From Ceratodon purpureus (taxonomy: Eukaryota > Streptophyta > Bryopsida > Pseudoditrichales > Ditrichaceae), in NCBI GenBank assembly GCA_014871385.1, contig CM026428.1:11410041-11474040 (forward strand): 64,000 bases of DNA. Reading direction: 5' to 3'. Of this stretch, positions 1 through 10,200 are shown in pieces; positions within the stretch are counted from its first letter, which is position 1; every line of letters starts with the position of its first letter. The notes beneath the pieces were generated by a model. The model searched no databases. It had not been told where the DNA came from and saw only the letters and a list, made by a program, of their open reading frames with translations. A program made the translations under genes and the position numbers.

Positions 1-2
1 TC

Positions 3-251
3 CAGGGGACTGCGTCGCGTTTCGCCCCGTACGAACCTGACAACTCTGAAGGTAGACCAGAACTCGATGAAAATGGAATACGCGACCCTCAAGGATCCCG
101 TCCAACGAAGAAGCTAGTTATCACCAGAGACGATGAGTTGCGGCTAAGCACTAGAAGTCCGCGGTCTGATGACGACATGAGCACAGATGAATCCGAGGAG
201 GACCGACGTTGCGACGAAGCGAACGACCCAACTGTTCGGATCCGAGAGTGA
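3..251 (+). CDS. 3' end of an unrecognised charged protein (partial)
   Basis: An open frame enters at the left edge and ends at TGA 249-251, giving 82 residues. It is hydrophilic and rich in D, E, R and S, with a basic KK patch near residue 42 and an acidic run (SDDD, DESEED) in the last third. That looks like a disordered tail; no domain is visible. I prefer this frame to the overlapping longer ORF at 209-784 because its composition is protein-like, whereas the longer one runs through C-rich repeats. The following DNA is the TCCG-dense type seen between the other genes of this cluster, so it is probably the first visible member of the same-strand group. The function is unknown and the start lies outside the window. 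Confidence 0.5.
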   Translation, partial: QGTASRFAPYEPDNSEGRPELDENGIRDPQGSRPTKKLVITRDDELRLSTRSPRSDDDMSTDESEEDRRCDEANDPTVRIRE

Positions 252-800
252 ACGCTCGCCTAGTCTTCATACTACGATATGAGGAGACCTCCATTCCGTA
301 CTTATCCGAGCCGTGTCCCGACAACCTCGTGACCCGTCCGCGCATGAATCGGTCTGCTCCGCGACAGATGTGCGACCTCTGTCCGCCCACGATTAATATC
401 CCCTTTTGGTGGCTCTCCGACCTCGTCCGCCGTGGATCCTTTAGTGTTCTGTGTCTTGCCCCTCCCACTCCCCCCTCCTCGCACTCCCCTCCTCGCACTC
501 CCCTCCTCGCACTCCCCTCCTCGCGCCATCCTCACTTCTGTGTCAGACATGCACTCTTCGCTACCCCGGATATGGCACTGTCCGACTCACTGTCCGGCGC
601 CTATACTGATTGGATGATCTCGGAGGCTACTCGTCCGATCCCGTTGCCGGATGTCCGCTGCAGGTCGGACGGGTTGCATTGTAATCTTCGTCCCCGTTTG
701 CGTACAGTTTACTTCCCTTCCGTCCGTATTAGAGTGCACCCTCCGCGGTCCCTCAATTTGTCTATTTTATCCTGTTCCGAATAATAAAAAAATCATTATT
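252..800. repeat. TCCG-dense block with a C-rich minisatellite
   Basis: This is intergenic DNA in which TCCG/CGGA tetramers recur far above expectation. It includes a 14-bp minisatellite (CACTCCCCTCCTCG, about four copies at 466-524). Overlapping ORFs on both strands here look like composition artefacts. It resembles the blocks upstream of the next genes. Confidence 0.6.
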
Positions 801-1225
801 TCGTAGAGCATGCATCGTGGGAAGTCCCATTTGGTATAGTATTCTACATGTGGATGTAATTGTACGTGATTTACAAACAGAGTGAGAATATGTATTATAA
901 AAAACTAATGGAATAAGGAAAACATTGGAATTTTTTTGGCATCCGTTTTATAAAAGCCCAAATAACAAGTTATTAAAGCGTGTGACAATCATTTATGCCA
1001 TATAAGCATTTACATTCCAAGATTCCTGTAAAATCTCTAATCTCTTTTTTAAATATTTGTTTATGCAACCAACACATGAGTATAGTAATTACGTTGATTT
1101 TGCGTACATGTGCATATAACAAACATGTGCATATAAGAAACATGTGCATATAAGAAACATGTGCATATTAGAAACATGTGCATACGTGCTCTCTAAACCC
1201 AAATCCCATTATCCTCATTGTTACG
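801..1225. repeat. AT-rich spacer with a 17-bp tandem repeat
   Basis: No gene is visible. At 1107-1186 a unit close to AGAAACATGTGCATATA is repeated about five times. Confidence 0.6.
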
Positions 1226-2772
1226 AAAGGGGGGGGGGGGTGGGGCTGCGGTGGGGTAGTGATACCTCACAATGCGGTAAGTTGCGGTATGTTGCGGTAA
1301 GTTGCGGTGCGTTGCGGTGCGTTGCGGTGCGTTGCGGTAAGTTGCGGTGCGTTGCGGTAAGTTGCGGTGCGTTGCGGTAAGTTGCGGTTAAGATTTAATA
1401 GAAACGCCTTTCATATCCAAAACTATTTGCCTACATATGTTAAACCTTTTGCCTACACGCCAACCAGCTTTGTCATACCTAGTTAAATCGTAGTATAATT
1501 TATACGGTCGTTATATTTTTTTTGGAAATTTAATTGTCCTCATCGGAATTGTAGTTGGACTTCTATATTATTTTTTACTCTACTTTCACTCTTATGCCAT
1601 CTAATTGATCATTGCCACCAATTAATTCTAATTTTAATATCGTTGCAATACTCCCGTTAGTAATCACTCTGTATTTATCAATAGATTGGGGAAGGTGGGG
1701 GGGGGGGGGGGGGGGGGGGGCGATGGGCTAGTGCTACCTCACAATGCACGTGCAGTCGTCTCTCTACTTCATTTCTTCATGTTATCCGTGTGCACATGGC
1801 TCCGCTTAGTTGCGAGGTTCGGCGAAGGGAATTCTCATTGCCGTTCTATTTACAACGAACGTCTTCTCCAATGATGGCCATGGCTTCTGCTACGTTTGAA
1901 ACAATGGATATTGACGAATCATTTGCTGAACTCAAGCGCTTAGAGGATCTTCAGGTGACTTAGGGTCGACCTGCAGATTTGACGGCTTTAGTATATTAGC
2001 TTTAGTATGATATAGCCAATTGCAAGCCCTGTTGGTCCAGACGTTAAACTTAGCCAAGTTTAACATAAAGTTTAACAAGAGATACATGTATTTGGTCAAA
2101 TATGAATTAAAAAGGTAAAGAGAAACGTATAATAAACACATCAAATTTAACATTGCTAAAGAACTCAATTTGTTAAAAGTCGTAAATTGTTTGTGAATCA
2201 TTCTTTGAATACACAGAATATTTAATCGTCATCCAAGAACAATAATGACGCTAAAAACTTGTAACTTTAGCAAATAATTATAGTATAGAGAGGTTGGGCT
2301 TTTTACTACCACTGGATTGGACGTTGTTGTACCACTATACTCGTCAAGGAATGTGGCAACTTACTGTTTAAAGCAAGTTACATTACGTTACGTTGCGGTA
2401 AGTTGTGGTTAAGTTGCGGTAAGTTGCGGTACGTTGCGGTAAGTTGCGGTAAGTTGCGGTAAGTTGCGGTACGTTGCGGTTAAGATTTAATTGAAACGCC
2501 TTTCATATCCAAAACTGTTTGCCCACATATGTTAAACCTTTTGCCTACACGCCAACCAACTTTGTCATACCTAGTTAAATCATAGTATAATTTATACGGT
2601 CGTTATATGTTTTTAGGAACTTTAATTGTCCTCATCGGAATTGTAGTTGGACTTCTATATTATTTTTTAGTCTACTTTCGCTCCTTATGCCATCTAATTG
2701 ATCATTGCCACCAATTAATTCTAATTTTAATATCGTTGCAATACTCTCGTTAGTAATCACTCTGTATTTATC
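1226..2772. repeat. 300-bp direct repeats, decamer arrays and a poly-G tract
   Basis: Two near-identical 300-bp segments (1381-1680 and 2473-2772) lie in the same orientation. Each follows an array of a 10-bp unit GTTGCGGTAA or GTTGCGGTGC (1273-1388 and 2386-2480). G-tracts at about 1228-1238 and 1697-1720 (24 Gs) are each followed by a related TACCTCACAATGC sequence, so parts of the unit occur three times. No coding sequence is convincing. The repeats could be LTR-like ends of a small non-autonomous element or a local duplication; I see no TG..CA ends or primer-binding site. Confidence 0.7.
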
Positions 2773-3180
2773 GTTTTTAACCCCTAAAGGACAATCTGCC
2801 ACATTTGGGCATTTTTGAATTTGTGCATGTACGTATGTATGCAAATTATTGAAGTTAGCTACAAGATCTTTTGGTTAGATGTTAAAAAAAAAACCCCCAA
2901 GTTTACAGAATCAACCTTGCTTCGAAGAGGAGCTGTTTTCAGGCAGTTTTGATGAAAAATACCCTCAGGACTTTAGGGCTTAATATATTCTTTAGCCGCT
3001 CAGTATTCTATTATGTACTCCCACCTCATTCCTTTATCATTCACGATTTTGTTTCTATATCATACTTATTTAAACAGTATTTCATAACTTCTCTATAACT
3101 TTCCCTTATATTTATTTCTTATTAAACGCTTATTCGTCCTTCTTCATTCACAGCGTTTTCTTTTCTCCACGAATTTCGTA
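2773..3180. other. Spacer without visible gene
   Basis: AT-rich DNA. I see no supported gene, RNA or repeat. Confidence 0.5.
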
Positions 3181-3189
3181 TTTTTGTTT

Positions 3190-3420
3190 ATTCTTGGCCG
3201 CGTGGTCCGTAACAGTCGCTGTGATCGGAGAATCGGAGCGATTGAGCCATCGGAACCTGCGTTCAACACTGGGAATTACGCGGTCATTGGGTCGGACGGG
3301 TCGGGAGCGTGCTCTCGTCGGATCCAAATGCACACGGGTTCATGCGGACGGGATGCGGAGAGCGCGGATACGAAGGTCGGACGACGGATGGCAATGTCGG
3401 ATTTGAGTGGACGTTCTTCT
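3190..3420. promoter_or_regulatory. CGGA-dense block upstream of the 3738 gene
   Basis: There are many CGGA/TCGGA tetramers (for example around 3225-3240, 3290-3310 and 3355-3400) in an otherwise AT-rich neighbourhood. It sits about 300-550 bp before the first ATG of the next gene, as do comparable blocks for the other genes of the cluster. A regulatory role is inferred from position only. Confidence 0.4.
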
Positions 3421-3737
3421 TTAAGTCATGCACTAACATGTCTCCACTCCCACCAAAACATCAGTACTTATGATTAACATGCTTGATCTAATCATTGTCA
3501 CTCTTTCCCTGCTCTCGGATATCATGTCAAATGCATTGTTCAGTCATTATTCACTCATTCTTCTACAACGGCAGTCTACTGTCTACACGGTAGATTACCT
3601 ATGCTCTTCCACGATATGCGTATAGTAATTTTGGTTATTCTTGAGACTCTCGTTTTAGAATGAACAGGGTGCTTATTTTTGAGACTGTCATTTGAGACTC
3701 CCACTTGACTCTCTTGATTTCCGCATCGTCTCGTAGC

Positions 3738-4352
3738 ATGGCCGGGAGCTCCTCGTTTAGAATGCCTAGTCCGACAGAGTCCTCCCCGCACCTTGAGTCC
3801 GCCACGGATGTTTTGCAGTGGCTGCTTGTAACCCGCGTGATGCACGAGATTAGAAATTTCCGGTATTTACCAGATCACCAGGATATTGTGAGGTCTTTGT
3901 TGAATACTTCTCGAGATTTCCAGTGGACGCCCATTATGCAGGAGCAGTTCACCAACGTCAACAATGTGTTGAACTACACTTGGGTGCGACGGAGTCTACT
4001 CTCCGCTGGAGCTGCGAACTCGGGAGATCAAACTGCACACGGCTCGGCTCACGCGCAGAGCGGAACTCCCACGAACTCGCAGACCGTATCACCTAGAAGC
4101 GCGCATCGCGAGACGGACATCTCCGCTCCAATCCGACCGGACATATCTTCTCGGACTCTCGCCGGGGGTGGCCGAGTCGCACGGCATCGCAGAGGTCGGG
4201 AACGCCGGCTTAGTCGCGATTACGAAGGTATGCGTCCTCAACCCCCTGCTTTTCGCGGATCCACGACGCCCCGGCGCGTCACTCGCGACCAGGGAACGCA
4301 GACCGATTTCGTGGATCTTCTGTCGGAGCCGGAATGTACGTGTAATTATTAA
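3738..4352 (+). CDS. Unknown small protein, probable first exon
   Basis: From ATG 3738 the frame codes 204 residues to a TAA. The first 80 or so look folded, with a hydrophobic/aromatic pattern that includes VLQWLLVTRVMHEIRNF, FQWTPIMQEQF and NYTWVRRSLLS. The rest is S/T/R-rich and basic (HRRGRERRLSRD, then TTPRRVTRDQGTQTDF), like a disordered nucleic-acid-binding or nuclear tail. I do not recognise the family. A GTACGT sequence near 4334 would be a good splice donor just before the stop, so the protein may continue in a later exon that I cannot place. It lies in a same-strand cluster with a RING protein and a kinase. Confidence 0.5.
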   Translation: MAGSSSFRMPSPTESSPHLESATDVLQWLLVTRVMHEIRNFRYLPDHQDIVRSLLNTSRDFQWTPIMQEQFTNVNNVLNYTWVRRSLLSAGAANSGDQTAHGSAHAQSGTPTNSQTVSPRSAHRETDISAPIRPDISSRTLAGGGRVARHRRGRERRLSRDYEGMRPQPPAFRGSTTPRRVTRDQGTQTDFVDLLSEPECTCNY

Positions 4353-5480
4353 TCCATTTGTAAGTGGACACTACGGAGCCATATGAAGTGGAACAGTTTA
4401 CGGGCTTATTAGAATGGAGCGGGTATTTGCGCAATGGAAGGGTGGTCCTGCATTCGAACGAACAATTTTGTTGGAGTATGAATCCGCCAGCGATGCAATG
4501 CAACTTCCTTTGAACCCGCCTCTTTTGAGGGCAAGCTGGAGCTAAGGTGCATAATGAGCTTTGCTTTGCAGTTTTTAAGCTCCATTTTGAGAACTTTTCT
4601 TCACTGTAACTTACGTCTCACAGATCCCTTTTTTGCAGTTCCTATTTTTAATTTACGGAAAGTGATCCTGGGTTGGATTACTCGGCTTTTCTAATCCTGC
4701 ACGAACCTTTGCTAGACATCTTGTTACTATCAGTTTACGTGCCTTTTTACTATGTATAGAACAGTGCTCTGGCAACGTCCAATAAAGTCCCAATTTCGTA
4801 AGATTCTCGTCCAATGGAATTGGCGGCGTGCATTAAATCTCGGTTCATTCATTGTCGTGATATGGAGTCCGCGTTGCGTTATGGAAATCTGGCTCTGACG
4901 GCTGTCATGTGCCTGCCTTACCCCTAATTAGTTTTTGCGTATGTTGTGTATCCTCTTCATGTACGATACTGGTGTTCTAGCCAGGGCAATGCGTGATAGA
5001 CTCTTGAATGCGGGCTTGTAATCTATCTTTTGCAATGGAATTCCTTTGCGTCAAAAATAAAATAAAATCTTGCATGCAACCTCCATCTGTATGGTTCCTT
5101 CCTTTTTTTCTCGAACACGATTCTGAATGTGCAACTGTCCAGTAAGAACTCACTGTAGAGCTGATCATCACAGAGAACTTGTGTAACGATTAATCTAACA
5201 TCCGGTCGGACACATCCTTGCAATTCGAACTCATCCTCATCGTCATCCGTAACTATAAACTTCAGGAATACTTCCGAACTAGTGATGCATTTGTACATGT
5301 ACAATGCTGCAGTATCCTTTCTTTTATGTGAAAAGTCGTCCGACGAGGACCTCAACCCCCTCTCTGAGATGAAGTTTGCTCTTAGGCACAAAAAACATCC
5401 GAGAAAGATAATGAAAAAATAATAAGGAAAACTTTAATCGATAAAAAACCAAGCCGGATGGACGCAGCGGAACCCTGTCC
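4353..5480. other. Intergenic region
   Basis: Possible 3' exons or UTR of the preceding gene. A minus-strand 122-codon frame at 5023-5391 has an acidic stretch (TDDDEDEFELQG) but no recognisable domain or start context, so I do not call it a gene. Confidence 0.4.
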
Positions 5481-5800
5481 CAGATGGCGTGTTAATTGGG
5501 GAGCACCAAAGCTTGGAAGAGCGATACGACGGACGAGGTCGGACGAGGTCACTCTGGAACGTTCGCGCGTGTCCGCGATGCAGCGGACTACAATCCGGAT
5601 TGTAGCGCGGACTGCGGACTGCAAGCCGGACTGACAATTACGAATCGGAATGCGGATCAGTAGTCGGACTGGACGTCGGATTCCTGGGAACGTTGTGCAC
5701 TTGACAGGGAGCGGGGGATGTGGAAGGGAGCGAGGAATGCGAAGGGGCAAGAGCAGGATGGCCAGTGGGTCGGGGGGGGTGCGGAACGGAGAGGCGGACT
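5481..5800. promoter_or_regulatory. CGGA-dense upstream block
   Basis: This holds a dense run of GGTCGGACGAG, GCGGACT and AATCCGGATT-type sequences. It ends immediately before the TATA box at 5803 and is the clearest of the recurring blocks in this cluster. Confidence 0.5.
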
Positions 5801-5802
5801 CG

Positions 5803-5810
5803 TATAAAAT
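5803..5810 (+). promoter_or_regulatory. TATA box of the RING/coiled-coil gene
   Basis: TATAAAAT stands about 300 bp before the ATG at 6107. A likely 5'UTR intron follows, with donor GTGAGC near 5905 and acceptor GCAG ending at 6084. Confidence 0.55.
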
Positions 5811-6106
5811 GCAAGTTCGGACGCACATTCGTTCTCCACACTTCTCAACTTTTGCGCCCAGACCGCTTGCCTCTCTCTGAGTGTGCGGGCGCGCGGGGTG
5901 CGGGGTGAGCGTGGGGTCCTTGTACGACCTGAATATTCCGTATGTACTAAATTGACCCTATTCGTGTGCTCTGTGACATTATATACCTAATGTTAATTTT
6001 TTCCCCTGAACCCAGCATATGCGAAGTGTCCGTTTAGGGTTTAAGAGTAATCGTATCAGGATCTAACCAAGATACTGTGAGCAGGTCCGAAGTTCGCAGC
6101 ACGAGG

Positions 6107-9100
6107 ATGTCATCCGGATCGGGCACTCCCTCTAGGAGGAGGCCGAGCAGACCGGGCGGAGATGAGTCCGCCGGCGGATCGCAGTCCGCCAGTGGTTCCG
6201 GGAAGAGAGCCCGCAAAGAACTGGATTTGCAGCTGGACGTTTTCCACAATAGAGCGATACTGGCTGCTAATGGCTGGGAGGAAGTGCCAGAGCCTTGGGA
6301 CGCTGCGACGGCTATGCATTTTGTCGACTTTCCTCATTTCGATCGGCTTTGGCCAGATAGTTCGCACGCGCAACACTGTAAGTCGAAGAACGCGAAATAT
6401 GCATCCTTGACAGACGTGGACGTGAAGTGGAGATTCCTCTGCATTCTCCGGGCAATTTCCAATGAATCGAAGTGGCCCAAGAACGAGATCCCGAAGGCTA
6501 TTCTTTCCCTGATGTATGCCGAGCATGTGTTGAAGAAGAAGGTCGACTGGTCTACCTTAAAGACTCCAGGCTCCACTTTCGGAGGTCTAGGAGAGAAATT
6601 GACAGCGAAGAAGCCGGTGCACATACCTTATATAGATGTGCCCGAATGGTTCAAGCGTAATCCTTCCCTCGTAGAAGATCCAGGGGGTCCGATACCGACA
6701 GACAGGGAACCGTCGAGGGCCGGGAGACCACGGCAACGCACAATACAGAATGCCACGTACGAGGATCAGATGGCTGGCATGCTCGGATCCGATTGGCAGG
6801 GAAGTGGGTCGGACCCCATCATTGGCGGGAGTGCGGGAGAAGGGTCGGGCGCGGCGACTGCATCCCATGCGAGGGACGGGGGGAACGATCGGACGGGATC
6901 GGCATGGGGACCATCCGAGGCAGGTGAGGAGAGTTCCGGGCCAGATGTGGCTATGGTCGGATTGGAAGAAATCGTCAACGCGACAGTAGCCTCCTTTTCT
7001 GGAGCTGACATAGACCTTGACATGGCGCACGGTGGGACCGAGAGCGCGAATCCGGGTTTAGGTAGGTCGGACGAGGTTTTGGGTGCGTCGGACGAGGGTC
7101 TGGATGCGTCGGACGTGGGTTTAGGTGGGTCGGACCACAGATTCGATGGGGGAATCGCTCCGACGACCTCACGGGATTGGCGGATGCCCGGCTCGGAACA
7201 CGGGTTATTCGGACGAGGTGCGACAACTAGCACTGGCCATCACGATCCTCCTCAGCCGAGAGGTGCAGCAAACGTTGTATTGGGAGCAGACCCGGTAATG
7301 CGGCGTCTGCTAGAGGAAGTTTTTGCCAAACATGATGCGGACGTTCGGGAGTTAAAAGCAACGATAGGTGGTTTGGAACTGAAGATAGAGGCTCTTCGCG
7401 TGTCCGACAGCGGGGACCAGATGGCAGGAACATCGGACACAGAGTTGATGCGAGAAAGGGACGAGGCGCTGAGATCCGCTGAGAGAGCGGAGGCACGGGC
7501 TAATGCATGGGAAAAGGATATGAAAGCCTCCATGTACGCAGCGAAAACGGCCGAGGACCTGACCACGCAGTTAAATGGCCAACTCACGGACGCTGAGGAA
7601 CGCATAATTGGGTTGCAAACGGAAATGAGGGAGATGAGCGTCCGACTCGAAGATGCGGAAAAGCGAGCAACAGCGGCGGAAGCCACATCCACGGAGCGGG
7701 CTGTCCGACTAGAGGAATCCGAGATACGTGCGAAGGCAATGGAAGACGAATGTCGGAGACTGTCTCGCCAATTGGAGGAGGAGAAGAAGAATACATCGAA
7801 GCAAGGAGAGATAATCCTGCGACTGGAGTCCAAAATGGAAGATAATAAGAAGAAGGCTTCGGACGCAATAGCTTTGGCAAAGAAAACACAGGAAGAACTA
7901 AACGAGCTCCGGGAAGTCGCTACGACGAGCGACAACTTGATACGTGCGGAGGCAGAGGCGGAGAAAGAAGCAAACAATGCCAAGGTGGTGGAATTGGAGA
8001 CAGAGAACCTGCGACTACTAGAGGAGGTAACACGGCTTGGGAAGGCCACTGGCGCTGTGAGTGAAGGTGGTGCCAACGATGATCCAATCCAGGGCTGGTC
8101 GGAGTCATTAACTCAGGAGCAGAAGGCATTACTCGTGGGTGCGCTCCAAAAAACGGAGGATATGTACGTGATCGCTATACTTGCATTAGCGGGGCGACTT
8201 CAGTACGAGAAGGAATTCGAGGCAATTCAGAAAGAGTGGACGGAGAATGGACGATTGCGACACTTGCTCCTCACCTCCTGGCCGCCTTTACAGACGATGT
8301 ACCCTCCGGAATGGGAGGACAGTCCGGGGATCCGGTCCGACACGGGCAGCATTCAGTGGGAGAATGTTGCTGAGATTGATCATCACTGGAAGCGGGATCA
8401 GAAATGGGGGATGGGCAAGACCGAAGCAGCGCGGGCGGCGCTGACTTGGCCCGTCCCGCACGACATGACAATCGACGGAACCAATTGCATCGTGTGCTTT
8501 AATCCTTTTGGCCCGGAGGGGTGCTGGCAACTGGGGACGTGCAAACATGGATTTCACCCATATTGTTTAATCCCGATGATGATAAGAAGACGTGCGTGTC
8601 CAATCTGCGCAGCCCCTCTCCATCCTCGCCTGTATTTGACATTCGGATTGAGGGATTTCATGCCCAGGGGCTGGGCGTACGATCCAAGGGAGTTCGCACT
8701 TAACTATCCGCTCGGGACTTTCGAGGGAAAACCAATGGAGTGGGTCTGGCAACTACACACGTCGCAGCTCGAGATGTGGCACCAATTTCAGCCTACGGAC
8801 TTGCTAAAGAAACCGAGGACCATTATGCAAGCGGCCGATTTGTTGTACCCAGGGAAGCCTGTCGATAGTGGAATCAGGCAATACTTTTACCAGATGTGCA
8901 AACACTACTGGGACAGTAGAAAGGGCCAGCTGGTTCCAGGGGAGAATCCAAATCCAGTGAATTCACAAGGATTGCCTGCGACATCTGCCGACGTATTGGC
9001 AGGATTTCCAGGAGGAGGATATACGGGTGCTACCAGTAGTCGCGAGATGGATTACGAACAGGGTTACCACACGATGCGGCTAGAGATGTTCGCTTTAGAA

Positions 9101-9430
9101 GAATTGTTATGCAAAATTCTCCCCGCTACCAAGAGGTGGCTGGATAAGAAAGGACCGAGGCCCAAGCCGAAGGAGCCATCATGTCGTGGACGCTTGTTAT
9201 CGAGTGGTGCTTCGACTTCAGGAACTTCAGGGGCCACACCAAGGAGCGCGACACCGCCGGGGAATTCCACGAGGAACGCGTCACGAACCCGTTTGAACCC
9301 AAGCCAGTCGGCACCTCCCTCCAGAGTCCCGACACCGCCGATTCCGCCGTCCGAGGGCCCAACGCAACCTGGCCACAATAGTGCAGCGTCCGGATCAGGT
9401 GATACATTGCAAATAGACGATTCGGAGTGA
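6107..9430 (+). CDS. Large coiled-coil protein with central-C-terminal RING-type zinc finger
   Basis: The frame gives 1107 residues from ATG 6107. An open GTG 30 bases upstream is not used because a splice acceptor lies at 6084. Residues about 40-160 form a globular N-terminal region (LDVFHNRAILAANGWEEVPE). About 200-400 is low-complexity and includes a repeated G-x-SD-x-x-L motif (about 318-344) encoded by TCGGAC. About 440-645 is a long heptad-rich, charged coiled coil. At about 793-835 a RING-H2-like finger has spacing C-x2-C, C-x-H-x2-H-x2-C, C-x2-C (CIVC, CKHGFHPYC, CPIC). The tail is S/T/P-rich. RING fingers usually act as ubiquitin-ligase modules, but ligase activity is inferred. The same finger type recurs in the 13374 gene. 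The coding sequence is intact. Confidence 0.8.
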   Translation: MSSGSGTPSRRRPSRPGGDESAGGSQSASGSGKRARKELDLQLDVFHNRAILAANGWEEVPEPWDAATAMHFVDFPHFDRLWPDSSHAQHCKSKNAKYASLTDVDVKWRFLCILRAISNESKWPKNEIPKAILSLMYAEHVLKKKVDWSTLKTPGSTFGGLGEKLTAKKPVHIPYIDVPEWFKRNPSLVEDPGGPIPTDREPSRAGRPRQRTIQNATYEDQMAGMLGSDWQGSGSDPIIGGSAGEGSGAATASHARDGGNDRTGSAWGPSEAGEESSGPDVAMVGLEEIVNATVASFSGADIDLDMAHGGTESANPGLGRSDEVLGASDEGLDASDVGLGGSDHRFDGGIAPTTSRDWRMPGSEHGLFGRGATTSTGHHDPPQPRGAANVVLGADPVMRRLLEEVFAKHDADVRELKATIGGLELKIEALRVSDSGDQMAGTSDTELMRERDEALRSAERAEARANAWEKDMKASMYAAKTAEDLTTQLNGQLTDAEERIIGLQTEMREMSVRLEDAEKRATAAEATSTERAVRLEESEIRAKAMEDECRRLSRQLEEEKKNTSKQGEIILRLESKMEDNKKKASDAIALAKKTQEELNELREVATTSDNLIRAEAEAEKEANNAKVVELETENLRLLEEVTRLGKATGAVSEGGANDDPIQGWSESLTQEQKALLVGALQKTEDMYVIAILALAGRLQYEKEFEAIQKEWTENGRLRHLLLTSWPPLQTMYPPEWEDSPGIRSDTGSIQWENVAEIDHHWKRDQKWGMGKTEAARAALTWPVPHDMTIDGTNCIVCFNPFGPEGCWQLGTCKHGFHPYCLIPMMIRRRACPICAAPLHPRLYLTFGLRDFMPRGWAYDPREFALNYPLGTFEGKPMEWVWQLHTSQLEMWHQFQPTDLLKKPRTIMQAADLLYPGKPVDSGIRQYFYQMCKHYWDSRKGQLVPGENPNPVNSQGLPATSADVLAGFPGGGYTGATSSREMDYEQGYHTMRLEMFALEELLCKILPATKRWLDKKGPRPKPKEPSCRGRLLSSGASTSGTSGATPRSATPPGNSTRNASRTRLNPSQSAPPSRVPTPPIPPSEGPTQPGHNSAASGSGDTLQIDDSE

Positions 9431-9600
9431 GATGAACTCCTAGAACTGTATAGAGTGGAAACCATTAACAATGTTTTATTTTCTTTCATAACTATAGTAA
9501 CCATTGCATAAACATAACTTCATTTGGCTTTTTCCTTTCCCGAAGACTCACCTAGAGTCACCAACGCCTAAGTCTGGATATATGCCATATAAAGAGTATC
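9431..9600. other. 3' flank of the RING/coiled-coil gene
   Basis: Probable 3'UTR, with ATTTTCTTTCATAA-rich sequence soon after the stop. Confidence 0.4.
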
Positions 9601-9900
9601 ATCCCTTCAGTCCGCGCATGCGACCGAGTCCGAGTCCGCCCATGCGTCCGAGTCCGAATCCGCCCGTGCGTCCGGGTCCGAGTCCGCCCATGCGTCCGAG
9701 TACGCGTGGTGCAATCACCGATCGACCCATCCGTTCGCATCATAAGATCGCGAGCCCATGCGGACATAGCAACCCACCCGTCCGACGACCCGCCTCGTCC
9801 GCATTCACAGTCCGCCAAGTCCGACTGTGCGATCCGACCAACCCGCTAACCCTAATTCGCTCACAGGCCTAGATCCTACGTCTGCCACCCGACCGATCCC
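9601..9900. promoter_or_regulatory. TCCG-dense upstream block
   Basis: GAGTCCGAGTCCGCCCATGCGTCC-like units repeat imperfectly about four times at 9605-9710, followed by scattered TCCG to about 9850. It lies directly before the TATA box of the kinase gene. The overlapping ORFs here are side-effects of the repeat. Confidence 0.5.
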
Positions 9901-9961
9901 TTCCAAGGGTGATCGCCAAGCAATCAGTTATCGTCCCAGATCAATGATCTTCCTCGTCTCC

Positions 9962-9970
9962 TATATAAAG
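9962..9970 (+). promoter_or_regulatory. TATA box of the kinase-like gene
   Basis: TATATAAAG is about 230 bp upstream of ATG 10201. A pyrimidine-rich acceptor (TTTCCAG ending at 10194) just before the ATG suggests a 5'UTR intron. Confidence 0.6.
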
Positions 9971-10200
9971 GTGTCCCTTTATTTTCCGCTCACTTTCCCA
10001 TCCTCTCTAGGCCTCTCGTTGGGATCCGAGACTCTGTTGCGTCCGTCGGGACAGCGGCAGTGCGCGGGTCCGGAGGGTCAGTAGAGCACGGGACCGATTT
10101 CAGAGACAAACCCTTGCTAATTTATATCAGGGTTCTGAACTGACTCGCCTACCGAAAAACCAATTGCTGATTGTTCTGTTTTCTTCCTTTCCAGGGTACC

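Noticed and set aside
209..784. 191-codon plus-strand ORF
   Set aside because: It runs through C-rich minisatellite and TCCG repeats; the frame ending at 251 is more protein-like.
7252..8076. 274-codon minus-strand ORF
   Set aside because: It is antisense to the coiled-coil region of the RING gene; its Ser-rich product reflects reversed Glu/Arg/Ala codons.
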